A stretch of 64,000 nt of DNA, taken from NCBI RefSeq assembly GCF_020164745.1, contig NZ_JAIUGV010000008.1:292311-356310 (forward strand), in the 5' to 3' direction. Of the stretch, positions 1 to 7,315 are shown one piece after another. How positions within the stretch are numbered: the first letter of the stretch is position 1; the number at the start of each line of letters is the position of its first letter. Origin of the DNA: Mesorhizobium sp. ES1-4. Its GTDB lineage: Bacteria; Pseudomonadota; Alphaproteobacteria; Rhizobiales; Rhizobiaceae. A program made the translations under genes and the position numbers. The notes beneath the pieces are model-generated. The model searched no databases, was not told where the DNA came from, and was given only the letters and a program-made list of their open reading frames with translations.

Positions 1-423
1 TTCCGCGAGCTGTTGCCCGAGGCACAGAAGCCGGAAGGCGCCTCGATCAAGCACGACATATCGGTGCCGATCGCATCGATACCGCGCTTCATTGCGGAGG
101 CCGCCGGCGCGGTGGCGTCGGTGAGCGCCGGCGCCCGCGTCGTCTGCTTCGGCCATATGGGCGACGGCAATCTCCACTACAACATCTCGCGGCCTGTCGA
201 CGGCGACGACGAGGCGTTTCTGGCGCTCTACCACGCCATGAACAAGGCCGTGCATGACGTGGTGCGCGGCCTGCACGGTTCGATCTCGGCCGAGCACGGT
301 ATCGGGCAGTTGAAGCGCGACGAACTGATCGCCACCGCGCCGCCGATGGCGATCGATCTGATGCGCAGGGTGAAAGCCGCCTTTGATCCGGCCGGCATCA
401 TGAATCCTGGTAAGGTTATCTGA
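1..423 (+). CDS. FAD-linked oxidase (D-lactate/glycolate oxidase type), C-terminal part
   Basis: Only the last 140 residues are present; the frame is open to the left edge, so the start lies outside the window. The fragment has the C-terminal signature of the GlcD/D-lactate dehydrogenase family: FGHMGDGNLHYN, a metal- and substrate-site motif, then SAEHGIGQLKRDEL, then the closing FDPAGIMNPGKV. These enzymes oxidise 2-hydroxy acids with FAD and pass the electrons to quinone or another acceptor. The substrate cannot be told from this end. It ends 183 bp before the next gene, so it is probably the end of its own transcript. Confidence 0.9.
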   Translation, partial: FRELLPEAQKPEGASIKHDISVPIASIPRFIAEAAGAVASVSAGARVVCFGHMGDGNLHYNISRPVDGDDEAFLALYHAMNKAVHDVVRGLHGSISAEHGIGQLKRDELIATAPPMAIDLMRRVKAAFDPAGIMNPGKVI

Positions 424-542
424 TCCTTTCAACATCTTGTGGCTGGTGGCATTCCGATAACCATCCCTGAGATCAGCAAAATTTAACCGACTTTCTTAAG
501 CGCGGCGGTAAGGAGCCAGCGCTACTGTTTCCCCATACGAGG

Positions 543-582
543 CCGGGAAAACTGGCCCGGAGAGAACCGGACACCGGCTCTC
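543..582 (+). promoter_or_regulatory. Two adjacent hairpins in the leader of the DUF6101 gene
   Basis: Two stem-loops lie back to back just before the coding start at 607. The first pairs CCGGG (543-547) with CCCGG (556-560). The second pairs GAGAG (560-564) plus CCGG (567-570) with CCGG (574-577) plus CTCTC (578-582) around a three-base loop. They share base 560. A purine-rich ribosome site (AGGAAGG, about 595-601) follows. The pairing is seen directly; a role in control of translation or mRNA stability is inference. It matches no riboswitch class that I recognise. Confidence 0.4.
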
Positions 583-606
583 AGGAGACAGACAGGAAGG
601 CACTCT

Positions 607-1173
607 ATGAACACTGGACTGAAGCCAGTCTGGGCGGGACGCAACATGCGTCTCGATCCATTCCGCCTGCCGCAGGTGGTGAGCTACGCGACGCGTGACG
701 ATTACGGCGACGTAACCTTCACCATCGACCAGCGCGGCGCTGTGATCCGCCGCCTGCTCGAGATGAGCGGCCTGCCGGCGATCATTGTGCTGCCGGCCAA
801 CGCATTTCGCGGCGTCGCCGCCCGCGCCATGGAGGATGCGGAAGGCAATGTCACGGTGACCCTAGAACTCCTGCACAACGATCCGATGCTGTCGGTGCCG
901 CTGCTGGTGGCCGACGATCTCGAAGACGTCGCCGCCGACTGGCGCGCCTGGGCCGACGCCTACCGTCTGCCGATGCTGCTGATCGAATCCGACGGCGTTG
1001 CCCGCACCCTGGAAGAATCGCTCGGCGCCGCCATCAAGACGTTGCCGGCGAAGGACCGCCGCAAGGGCCGTGTTTCCAACATGCGCCGCCCGCGCTTCCT
1101 TGCCCGCCGCAGGGCCGGCGACCTTGGCCTCAGGCTGGTCATCGGCGGCCAGGAGATCATTGCGCGGGAGTAG
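607..1173 (+). CDS. DUF6101 family protein
   Basis: A 188-residue soluble protein without signal peptide or membrane segment. I recognise it, with moderate certainty, as the DUF6101 family found in Rhizobiales; no function is established. The N-terminal half alternates beta-like stretches (DVTFTIDQRGAVIRRLL, LPAIIVLPANAFRGVAARA), the middle is acidic, and the C-terminus is strongly basic (RRKGRVSNMRRPRFLARRRAG), which would suit nucleic-acid or membrane-surface contact, though this is only inference. The ATG follows a good ribosome site and a leader with two hairpins. It stands alone, between a plus-strand oxidase gene and the convergent ubiA. Confidence 0.75.
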   Translation: MNTGLKPVWAGRNMRLDPFRLPQVVSYATRDDYGDVTFTIDQRGAVIRRLLEMSGLPAIIVLPANAFRGVAARAMEDAEGNVTVTLELLHNDPMLSVPLLVADDLEDVAADWRAWADAYRLPMLLIESDGVARTLEESLGAAIKTLPAKDRRKGRVSNMRRPRFLARRRAGDLGLRLVIGGQEIIARE

Positions 1174-1214
1174 CTTCGCTTCGCACACTGGCGATTGGCG
1201 AAACCATCAATGAC

Positions 1215-1302
1215 AGCCTCCTTCTCCCCGGCACTTACGGGGAGAAGTGCCCGGCAGGGCGATGAGGGGCGGTATAGTGACGGAGAGAAGGGCCGCTATA
1301 CC
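1215..1302. repeat. Rhizobial RIME-like palindromic intergenic repeat
   Basis: A perfect 10-bp stem, CTTCTCCCCG (1221-1230) and CGGGGAGAAG (1238-1247), with a 7-base loop, is followed by a GC-rich stretch containing GATGAGGGG. A second stem pairs GGTATAG (1271-1277) with CTATACC (1296-1302). The first stem and the GATGAGGGG tail resemble the RIME-type repeats that are scattered between genes in rhizobia. The right arm of the second stem contains the ubiA stop codon. The element separates two convergent genes and may also end both transcripts, but it has no T-tract. Confidence 0.6.
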
Positions 1303-2285
1303 AGCGGCTTCAGCGCCACCCAAAGCGCGCCGCCGATCAAGCCGAGGAAGATCAGCCAGCCGACCTGGTTGTTCGACCGGAACAGCCGCAGGCACTGGTC
1401 CGGATTGTCGATATCGAGAACCGCGATCTGCCGGGCCATATGGGCGCCGGCGGCGATCAGTCCGGCGAGCGCCACCACCGGGGCCTGCGCCGAGGCGAAG
1501 GCGATGGCGAAGCAGACCAGCGTACCGCCATAGAGCCCGGCCAGCCACGCCTTGGTGTTGTCACCGAACAACCGTGCCGTCGAATGCACGCCGACAATGG
1601 CGTCGTCCTCCTTGTCCTGGTGTGCATAGATCGTGTCGTAGCCGATCACCCACAGGATCGAACCGATATAGAGCATGATGGCGGGACCATCGAGATCACC
1701 GAACTCGACCGCCCATCCCATCAGCGCGCCCCAGGAAAAGGCAAGGCCGAGAAACAGTTGCGGCCAGTTGGTTATCCGCTTCATGAATGGATAGACGGCC
1801 ACGATCGCCAGCGAGCAGATGCCCAGTAGAATGGCGAAGCTATTGAACTGCAACAGCACCGCCAGACCGACCAAAGCCTGCAGCACAAGAAACAGCCAGG
1901 CCCGCCGGCGCGTGGTCTGGCCGGACGGCAGCGGGCGCGAGCGCGTGCGCTCGACCTGGTTGTCGATGTCCTGGTCGACAATGTCGTTAAAGGTGCAGCC
2001 GGCACCGCGCATGGCGATGGCGCCGATCAGGAACAGCACCAGGTACAAGGGCGCCGGCAGCAGCGAAAGCAACGGATCGCCAGGCCTGGGATAGGCGCTC
2101 GCGGCGAGCGCGGCCGACCACCAGCACGGCCACAAAAGCAACTGCCAGCCGATCGGCCTGTCCCACCGCGCAAGCTGCGCATAGGGCCAGATCGCGCGCG
2201 GCAGCACCCGGTATACCCAATGGCCGTTCGGCGCATCGGCGACGCGGCCCTGGGCCGCTTTCGACTGGACAGGTTCCATTGGCAT
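1296..2285 (-). CDS. ubiA: 4-hydroxybenzoate polyprenyltransferase
   Basis: An integral membrane prenyltransferase of ubiquinone synthesis that joins the polyprenyl chain to 4-hydroxybenzoate. It shows both aspartate-rich motifs that bind Mg2+ and diphosphate: NDIVDQDIDNQVERTRSRPL in the first third and YDTIYAHQDKEDD in the middle, with about eight hydrophobic helices. At 329 residues from this start it is slightly longer than usual. The frame is open upstream to 2333, but the arginine/cysteine-rich extension is atypical, so ATG 2285 is preferred (ATG 2279 is equally possible; no strong ribosome site marks either). It converges with the DUF6101 gene and is followed on the same strand by nothing close. 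Confidence 0.95.
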   Translation of the reverse strand: MPMEPVQSKAAQGRVADAPNGHWVYRVLPRAIWPYAQLARWDRPIGWQLLLWPCWWSAALAASAYPRPGDPLLSLLPAPLYLVLFLIGAIAMRGAGCTFNDIVDQDIDNQVERTRSRPLPSGQTTRRRAWLFLVLQALVGLAVLLQFNSFAILLGICSLAIVAVYPFMKRITNWPQLFLGLAFSWGALMGWAVEFGDLDGPAIMLYIGSILWVIGYDTIYAHQDKEDDAIVGVHSTARLFGDNTKAWLAGLYGGTLVCFAIAFASAQAPVVALAGLIAAGAHMARQIAVLDIDNPDQCLRLFRSNNQVGWLIFLGLIGGALWVALKPLV

Positions 2286-2347
2286 GGAGTGGCAGCAGCG
2301 GCGGAACCCGTCAAGCGGCAAGCGGACGAGCAACGCCCGTCAAACCG

Positions 2348-3259
2348 TCAGGAGGTGAAGATGTCGCGCGTGGAAAACCAGACTTTCGCCACCTCGATGA
2401 AAGCCAGCGCCGCATTCGATACGCGCTGATGCGTATCGTGGGTGAGGATGATGCGTTGCATCGGCAGCGGATCCGACAGCGGTTTACAGACGAGGCGCAG
2501 GCCGTCATAGCTGTGGTCTCCATGCGGCCGTGTATAGCTGACCGCGACGCCGAAGCCGTTCGCCACCATGCTGCGCTGGAGTTCGAACGAGCTTGTGCGA
2601 ATGTCGGCGGCGGGCGACAGGCCACGGCCGCGGAACAGGTCGAGCATATGCTGCCAGCTGTGCGGCTGGTCGGTCGTGATCAGCGTGTAGGCGGCCAGAT
2701 CCGCCAGGCTGACCTCGGGACGGTCCGCCAGCGCATGGCCCGCCGGCAAGAGCGCATGCGGCCGCAGCTCGTGCAGCAGGACGCGGGCGAAATGCGACGG
2801 CAGGCCGAGATCGTAGCTGAGGCCGAGATCGACGGCGGCGTCCGCCAGGCGTCGCCCGAGCGTCTCGAACGTCTCGTCGCGGACGATGACGGCGACCGCT
2901 GGATGGCTTTCCGAGAAAGCGCGCAGAAGGCCCGGCGCGAAATAGGGCGCCAGATCCTCGAAGCAGCCGAGCACCAGTTCGCCGCCGACAGCTGAATTGA
3001 CCTTCCCCAGGCCCAGGAGTTCGTCCGTCTCGGCAAGAACCTGTTTTGCCTTGGCCACCACGACACGGCCGAAGGACGTCAGTGAAACCCCGCTTCCGCG
3101 TTGGCGCACAAAGAGCTTTTGCCTGAGATCCTTTTCGATTGCGTCGATAGCCACCGAGATCGATGGCTGAGAAATATTCAGCGCCCTGGCGGCGCCGGTG
3201 ACGCTGCCGTGGCGGGCGACGGCAACAAGATAACGCAGTTGCGTGAGGGTCAGGCTCAT
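2348..3259 (-). CDS. LysR-family transcriptional regulator
   Basis: A 303-residue LysR regulator. The N-terminal winged helix-turn-helix (residues about 1-60, LRYLVAVARHGSVTGAARAL then NISQPSISVAIDAIEKDL) is followed by a co-inducer-binding domain (about 90-300). It is divergent from the PhyH-like dioxygenase gene across 89 bp of AT-rich DNA (3260-3348), the classic arrangement for a LysR protein controlling its neighbour. Autoregulation and control of the dioxygenase are therefore inferred. The ligand is unknown; it is probably the dioxygenase substrate or product. Confidence 0.93.
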   Translation of the reverse strand: MSLTLTQLRYLVAVARHGSVTGAARALNISQPSISVAIDAIEKDLRQKLFVRQRGSGVSLTSFGRVVVAKAKQVLAETDELLGLGKVNSAVGGELVLGCFEDLAPYFAPGLLRAFSESHPAVAVIVRDETFETLGRRLADAAVDLGLSYDLGLPSHFARVLLHELRPHALLPAGHALADRPEVSLADLAAYTLITTDQPHSWQHMLDLFRGRGLSPAADIRTSSFELQRSMVANGFGVAVSYTRPHGDHSYDGLRLVCKPLSDPLPMQRIILTHDTHQRVSNAALAFIEVAKVWFSTRDIFTS

Positions 3260-3348
3260 AGCAAAAATCTATGTGTCAGATGATAAGTTATTATTTTACT
3301 GAATGAATAGGGAGCGCGATAGTGCCTCGATCCTGAAAGGAGGACGCC
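3260..3348. promoter_or_regulatory. Divergent LysR / dioxygenase promoter region
   Basis: Eighty-nine bases separate the two divergent starts. The stretch 3265-3305 is markedly AT-rich compared with the window and contains TCAG and CTGA arms flanking an AT core, a possible LysR operator. A strong ribosome site (AAAGGAGG, about 3337-3344) precedes the dioxygenase ATG. The operator is inferred from position and composition only. Confidence 0.4.
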
Positions 3349-4170
3349 ATGGCTTCCCAAACTGCTACCCCAGCAATCGACAGGGACCTGATCGATGCGC
3401 AGACAATCGCCGACTACCAGCGCGACGGCGCGGTCTGCATCCGCGGCGCCTTCAAGGGGTGGGTCGATACGATCGCCGCCGGCATCGAGCGCAACATTCA
3501 GAACCGCAGCGCCACGGCGTCCGACATCGCCAATGGCCGCGGCAGTTTCTTCGACGATTACTGCAACTGGGAGCGCATCCCCGAATTCGTCAAGGTGGTG
3601 CGCGAATCGCCTGCGGCCCGGTTGGCAGCCGCGGTGATGCGGTCGCGCACCGCGCAGTTCTTCCACGACCACGTCCTCGTCAAGGAACCTGGGACCCAGA
3701 AGCCGACGCCGTGGCACCAGGACATTCCCTATTATTTTGTCGACGGCCAGCAGACGGTGAGCTTCTGGATCCCTATCGATCCGGTGAAGGAGGCGACGCT
3801 GCGCCTGATCGCCGGCTCCCACAAATGGGACAAGATGATCCTGCCGGTACGCTGGCTGGACGACGGCAATTTTTACGCCGCCGAGGGCGATTATCGTCCG
3901 GTGCCGGATCCCGACAACGATCCGTCGATGAAAGTTATCGAATGGGAGATGGAGCCGGGCGACGCCATCCTGTTCGATTTTCGCACCGCGCATGGCGCGC
4001 GCGGCAATATGACCGCGGCACGGCGCTGGGCGCTGTCGCTGCGCTGGGTCGGCGACGATGCCCATTATGTCGAGCGGCCGGGCCGCACCTCGCCGCCCTA
4101 CCATGGCCATGGCATGCAGCCGGGGCAGAAGCTGCGCGAGGATTGGTTCCCGATCGTCCACCACGGCTGA
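3349..4170 (+). CDS. Phytanoyl-CoA dioxygenase (PhyH) family oxygenase
   Basis: A 273-residue Fe(II)/2-oxoglutarate oxygenase. The facial triad is visible: His and Asp in PWHQDIPYYF (about residues 123 and 125) and a second His in FRTAHGARGN (about 215), followed by an arginine (RRWALSLRW) that should hold 2-oxoglutarate. Members hydroxylate diverse small molecules such as phytanoyl-CoA, ectoine or secondary metabolites; the substrate cannot be told here. The ATG has a near-perfect ribosome site. A LysR regulator is encoded divergently and probably controls it. No other pathway gene lies beside it, so it looks like a stand-alone catabolic or modifying enzyme. Confidence 0.88.
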   Translation: MASQTATPAIDRDLIDAQTIADYQRDGAVCIRGAFKGWVDTIAAGIERNIQNRSATASDIANGRGSFFDDYCNWERIPEFVKVVRESPAARLAAAVMRSRTAQFFHDHVLVKEPGTQKPTPWHQDIPYYFVDGQQTVSFWIPIDPVKEATLRLIAGSHKWDKMILPVRWLDDGNFYAAEGDYRPVPDPDNDPSMKVIEWEMEPGDAILFDFRTAHGARGNMTAARRWALSLRWVGDDAHYVERPGRTSPPYHGHGMQPGQKLREDWFPIVHHG

Positions 4171-4322
4171 ACGAGAGCCGGAATAGGGCGCCCGTGGTCG
4201 ATGCCGTATTCGGCTGGGATAACGTTCCCGTGCGCAATTCCCATCAATCCACCCTGATGCCTTGACCCGTCGTCCAGAGAGCAATAGCGGGTTGTTCTCT
4301 CTATCGGCATCAAGAGGTGGCC

Positions 4323-5600
4323 ATGAACGTTCTTCTTCTCGGCTCCGGCGGCCGCGAACATGCGCTGGCCTGGAAGATCGCCGCTTCGCCGCTGCTGACC
4401 AAGCTCTACGCGGCGCCCGGCAATCCGGGTATCGGCAGCGAGGCCGAACTGGTGAAGCTTGATATCACCGATCATGCCGCCGTCGCCGCGTTCTGCCGGG
4501 ATAAGGAAATCGACCTCGTGGTGGTCGGCCCGGAAGGACCGCTCGTCGCCGGCATTGCCGATGACCTGCGCGCCGAAAACATCCGCGTCTTCGGGCCTTC
4601 GAAGGCCGCCGCCCGGCTGGAAGGCTCGAAGGGTTTTACCAAGGACCTCTGCGCCCGCTACAACATCCCGACCGCCGCCTATGGCCGTTTCGACGATCTG
4701 GCCTCCGCCCAGGCCTATGTCGAGAAGATGGGCGCGCCGATCGTCATCAAGGCCGATGGGCTCGCCGCCGGCAAGGGCGTCACCGTCGCCATGACGATGG
4801 CTGAGGCACGGGCGGCACTCGCTTCCTGCTTCGAGGGGTCTTTCGGCGCCGCCGGCGCGGAGGTGGTGATCGAGGAATTCATGACCGGCGAGGAGGCGAG
4901 TTTCTTCTGCCTCTGCGACGGCACGACGGCACTTCCTTTCGGCACCGCGCAGGATCACAAGCGCGTCGGCGATGGCGACGTCGGCCCCAACACCGGCGGC
5001 ATGGGCGCCTATTCGCCAGCCCCTGTGATGACGCCGGAGATGGTCGAGCGCACCATGCGTGAGATCATCGAGCCGACCATGCGCGGCATGGCGGCATCAG
5101 GCGCGCCTTTCGCCGGTATTCTCTTCGCCGGCCTGATGATCACGGATAACGGGCCGAAGCTGATCGAATACAACACCCGCTTCGGCGATCCTGAGTGCCA
5201 GGTGCTGATGATGCGGCTGAAGGACGATCTGCTGGTGCTGCTCAATGCCGCGACAGACGGCCAGCTCGCGCATATGTCGGTGCGCTGGCGCGATGAGGCA
5301 GCGCTGACAGTGGTCATGGCGGCCAGGGGCTATCCCGGCACGCCGGAAAAAGGCTCCGTCATCCGCGGCGTCGAGAACGCCGCGGGCGAAGGCGTCCAGA
5401 TTTTCCATGCCGGTACCGCCATCAATGGTGGTGCGCTGGTTGCCAATGGCGGCCGCGTGCTCAACGTCACGGCGACCGGCGCCACGGTCGCGGAGGCGCA
5501 GGCGCGGGCCTATGCCGCGCTCGACCGCATCGATTGGCCGGACGGATTCTGCCGTCGCGACATCGGCTGGCAGGCCGTGGCGCGCGAGAAGGCAGGCTGA
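4323..5600 (+). CDS. purD: Phosphoribosylamine-glycine ligase (GAR synthetase)
   Basis: The second enzyme of de novo purine synthesis, joining phosphoribosylamine and glycine with ATP. It is full length (425 residues) with an ATP-grasp fold: N-terminal MNVLLLGSGGREHALAWKIA, the family loop KADGLAAGKGV, the metal/ATP region QDHKRVGDGDVGPNTGGMGA and the C-terminal GFCRRDIGWQA. ATG 4323 is chosen over GTG 4317 because AAGAGG at 4312-4317 sits at the right distance. It stands alone between unrelated genes, as is common for purD. Confidence 0.97.
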   Translation: MNVLLLGSGGREHALAWKIAASPLLTKLYAAPGNPGIGSEAELVKLDITDHAAVAAFCRDKEIDLVVVGPEGPLVAGIADDLRAENIRVFGPSKAAARLEGSKGFTKDLCARYNIPTAAYGRFDDLASAQAYVEKMGAPIVIKADGLAAGKGVTVAMTMAEARAALASCFEGSFGAAGAEVVIEEFMTGEEASFFCLCDGTTALPFGTAQDHKRVGDGDVGPNTGGMGAYSPAPVMTPEMVERTMREIIEPTMRGMAASGAPFAGILFAGLMITDNGPKLIEYNTRFGDPECQVLMMRLKDDLLVLLNAATDGQLAHMSVRWRDEAALTVVMAARGYPGTPEKGSVIRGVENAAGEGVQIFHAGTAINGGALVANGGRVLNVTATGATVAEAQARAYAALDRIDWPDGFCRRDIGWQAVAREKAG

Positions 5601-5617
5601 AGCTACGACCAGCGGCG

Positions 5618-6787
5618 CTACCGCTGGCCGCGATCGAGTTCCGTCGAAGCCGTGCTCAGCGGGTCGGCGGCCGCCTCGAAAGCGGCTTCGAGTTGCGCGG
5701 GCGAGCGCTGTCCGGCCTGCTTCCAGGCAACATACTGGACAATGCCGAAGCTCGGCCGTCGCGGCACCGTCTTCACGACAGGCATGCGGAACCCGTCGCG
5801 GAATCTTGACCAGCGCGAACCCAGCACCGCAACCATTTCCTCGAATGTCGGCGGCGTCGCCACATCGGCATAGATGATGGTCGCCTTGCCGGCCAGCGCG
5901 GCTTCCCGCGAGAGCGGCACCGGCACGCTGGCTAGATAATCGGGCGGCACGTCGATCAGCCCGCCAAAGGGCCATTGCTGGCGCAGCGTGGTGCCATCCG
6001 CCGGCGCGACGTTGACGTCGATATCGATGGGCGTGCCGGCAACCCTGTAGGGGCAACGGAGACGGCCGCAATTGGCCTGCGCCGAGAACTGCCAAAGCGC
6101 ATATCCCCGCCAGTTGCCCATCGGAAAATGCACGTCGATGTCAGGCTTGTAGCGTGCATACCAAAGCGGCAGACGCGACAGGAGCCGGTACTTGTAACGA
6201 TTGTCGGCGATGTACTGGGCGGTCTTGCCATTGGTATAGAGCACCGGGAACCGCCCGGCGCGCCGATGCACCTGGCGCACGAATTCCTCTGCATCGTCGA
6301 GCGACATCCATTGCGAGGGATCGATGCCCTCGATGTCGAGAGCCATGAGATCGTCCGGCGCGGGATCGGCGAAATCGAGGAAATTGTTGGCCTGCTCGAC
6401 CGGATTGCCGGGACGGGCGAGATGATAGGCGCCCCATTTCATGCCGAGCGCCTTGGCCACGACCCTGCGTGTCTGGAACAGCTCGCGCGTCACCGCATGG
6501 CGCTTCCACAGTGCCTTGCAGAGCTTCACGTCGGTGTCGCCGCCGAAACAGAAATAGGGCGGCGGCATGCCGTCGGAGGCCTTGTTGATGAAGGCGACGA
6601 CGCGCTTGTCCGTGGCGAGTTGCGCCCAGTCGATCGAATTGTATTCGTAGGCGTCAACGACGAGCGCGCGGTCGGCGTTCTTCCATGGCTGGGAGAAGTC
6701 CGAAGCTTTTGCCGCCATCGCCAGCGCCACGGTCGCCGCGAAAGCGGGAAGCGCTGTGCGGCGAAGGAAACACGCCGTCCTTTTCAA
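5618..6787 (-). CDS. Secreted GH25 lysozyme-like protein
   Basis: A 389-residue exported protein. A signal peptide (basic start, hydrophobic core LPAFAATVALAMAAKA, cleavage near ASD) leads into a glycoside hydrolase family 25 barrel: AFINKASDG early, GAYHLARPGNP in the middle, and LMALDIEGID, which carries the acidic D-x-E pair of GH25 muramidases, then FPVLYTNG and YALWQFSA. Family members cut the MurNAc-GlcNAc bond of peptidoglycan. The last 100 residues are a less conserved extension. The role, cell-wall remodelling or defence against competitors, is not shown by the context. It converges with purD at a 17-bp gap. Confidence 0.85.
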   Translation of the reverse strand: MKRTACFLRRTALPAFAATVALAMAAKASDFSQPWKNADRALVVDAYEYNSIDWAQLATDKRVVAFINKASDGMPPPYFCFGGDTDVKLCKALWKRHAVTRELFQTRRVVAKALGMKWGAYHLARPGNPVEQANNFLDFADPAPDDLMALDIEGIDPSQWMSLDDAEEFVRQVHRRAGRFPVLYTNGKTAQYIADNRYKYRLLSRLPLWYARYKPDIDVHFPMGNWRGYALWQFSAQANCGRLRCPYRVAGTPIDIDVNVAPADGTTLRQQWPFGGLIDVPPDYLASVPVPLSREAALAGKATIIYADVATPPTFEEMVAVLGSRWSRFRDGFRMPVVKTVPRRPSFGIVQYVAWKQAGQRSPAQLEAAFEAAADPLSTASTELDRGQR

Positions 6788-6870
6788 ACAGGGAATCCCC
6801 GTTGGTCAAAGGCAAATCCTGAACCGCTATGGTTAAGGATTTACTTCTCCGGGGTCGGGCACCGGGGAGG

Positions 6871-7107
6871 TTACCGCCGGCTGAACGGCTGGAATTCAAA
6901 TGGGTCAGGCGCGGGCTCTTGGCGGAGCGTCCCTTCGGCGGCGCGCTTGCGATGATGCGCCAGAGAGCACTGCGGCGAGCACAATATGCCGCGATCCGAC
7001 CAGTAGGCGGCGCCGTTTGCCAAGTCGCCGTGATAGTAGGAAAACCCGGCTGCCCGGTAGGGTAAGCCACATTCGATACAGCGATAGGCGTCAGGTCTGG
7101 CAAGCAT
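6871..7107 (-). CDS. Small zinc-ribbon-like protein of unknown function
   Basis: A protein of about 78 residues with two cysteine pairs in zinc-finger spacing: YRCIECGLPYRAAG and GILCSPQCSLAHHRKRAAEG, the second with adjacent histidines. It starts MLARPDAYRC; the frame is open upstream to an ATG at 7158, and neither start has a strong ribosome site. I recognise no family. The CxxC and CxxxC pairs imply structural zinc, which is inference. It lies upstream of the GH25 gene on the same strand with an 83-bp gap, so co-transcription is possible. Confidence 0.6.
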   Translation of the reverse strand: MLARPDAYRCIECGLPYRAAGFSYYHGDLANGAAYWSDRGILCSPQCSLAHHRKRAAEGTLRQEPAPDPFEFQPFSRR

Positions 7108-7315
7108 GATAATGTTCCGGTCGGCGGGTTTTCTGTTGCCGGTCAATTGATCCGGCATTGGTCGAATTTAGTCCAGCCCGGCGCGATTGCAAAATCCGTG
7201 ACAAAATTTGACGTTTACGTAAAAAGAAGATGGGAGACCGCCCAAAGGCGGATGGTTTTGCGGCGGTCCTGGCTCTAGGGTCTGCGAGGCCGATGCATCA
7301 GGAGGATCGAGCGGC

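Noticed and set aside
480..500. CtrA box near 486-502 (TTAA ... TTAA)
   Set aside because: The spacing is nine bases, not seven.
3256..4284. 342-codon minus-strand frame opposite the PhyH gene
   Set aside because: Antisense shadow; the plus-strand gene has its iron-binding residues and a strong ribosome site.
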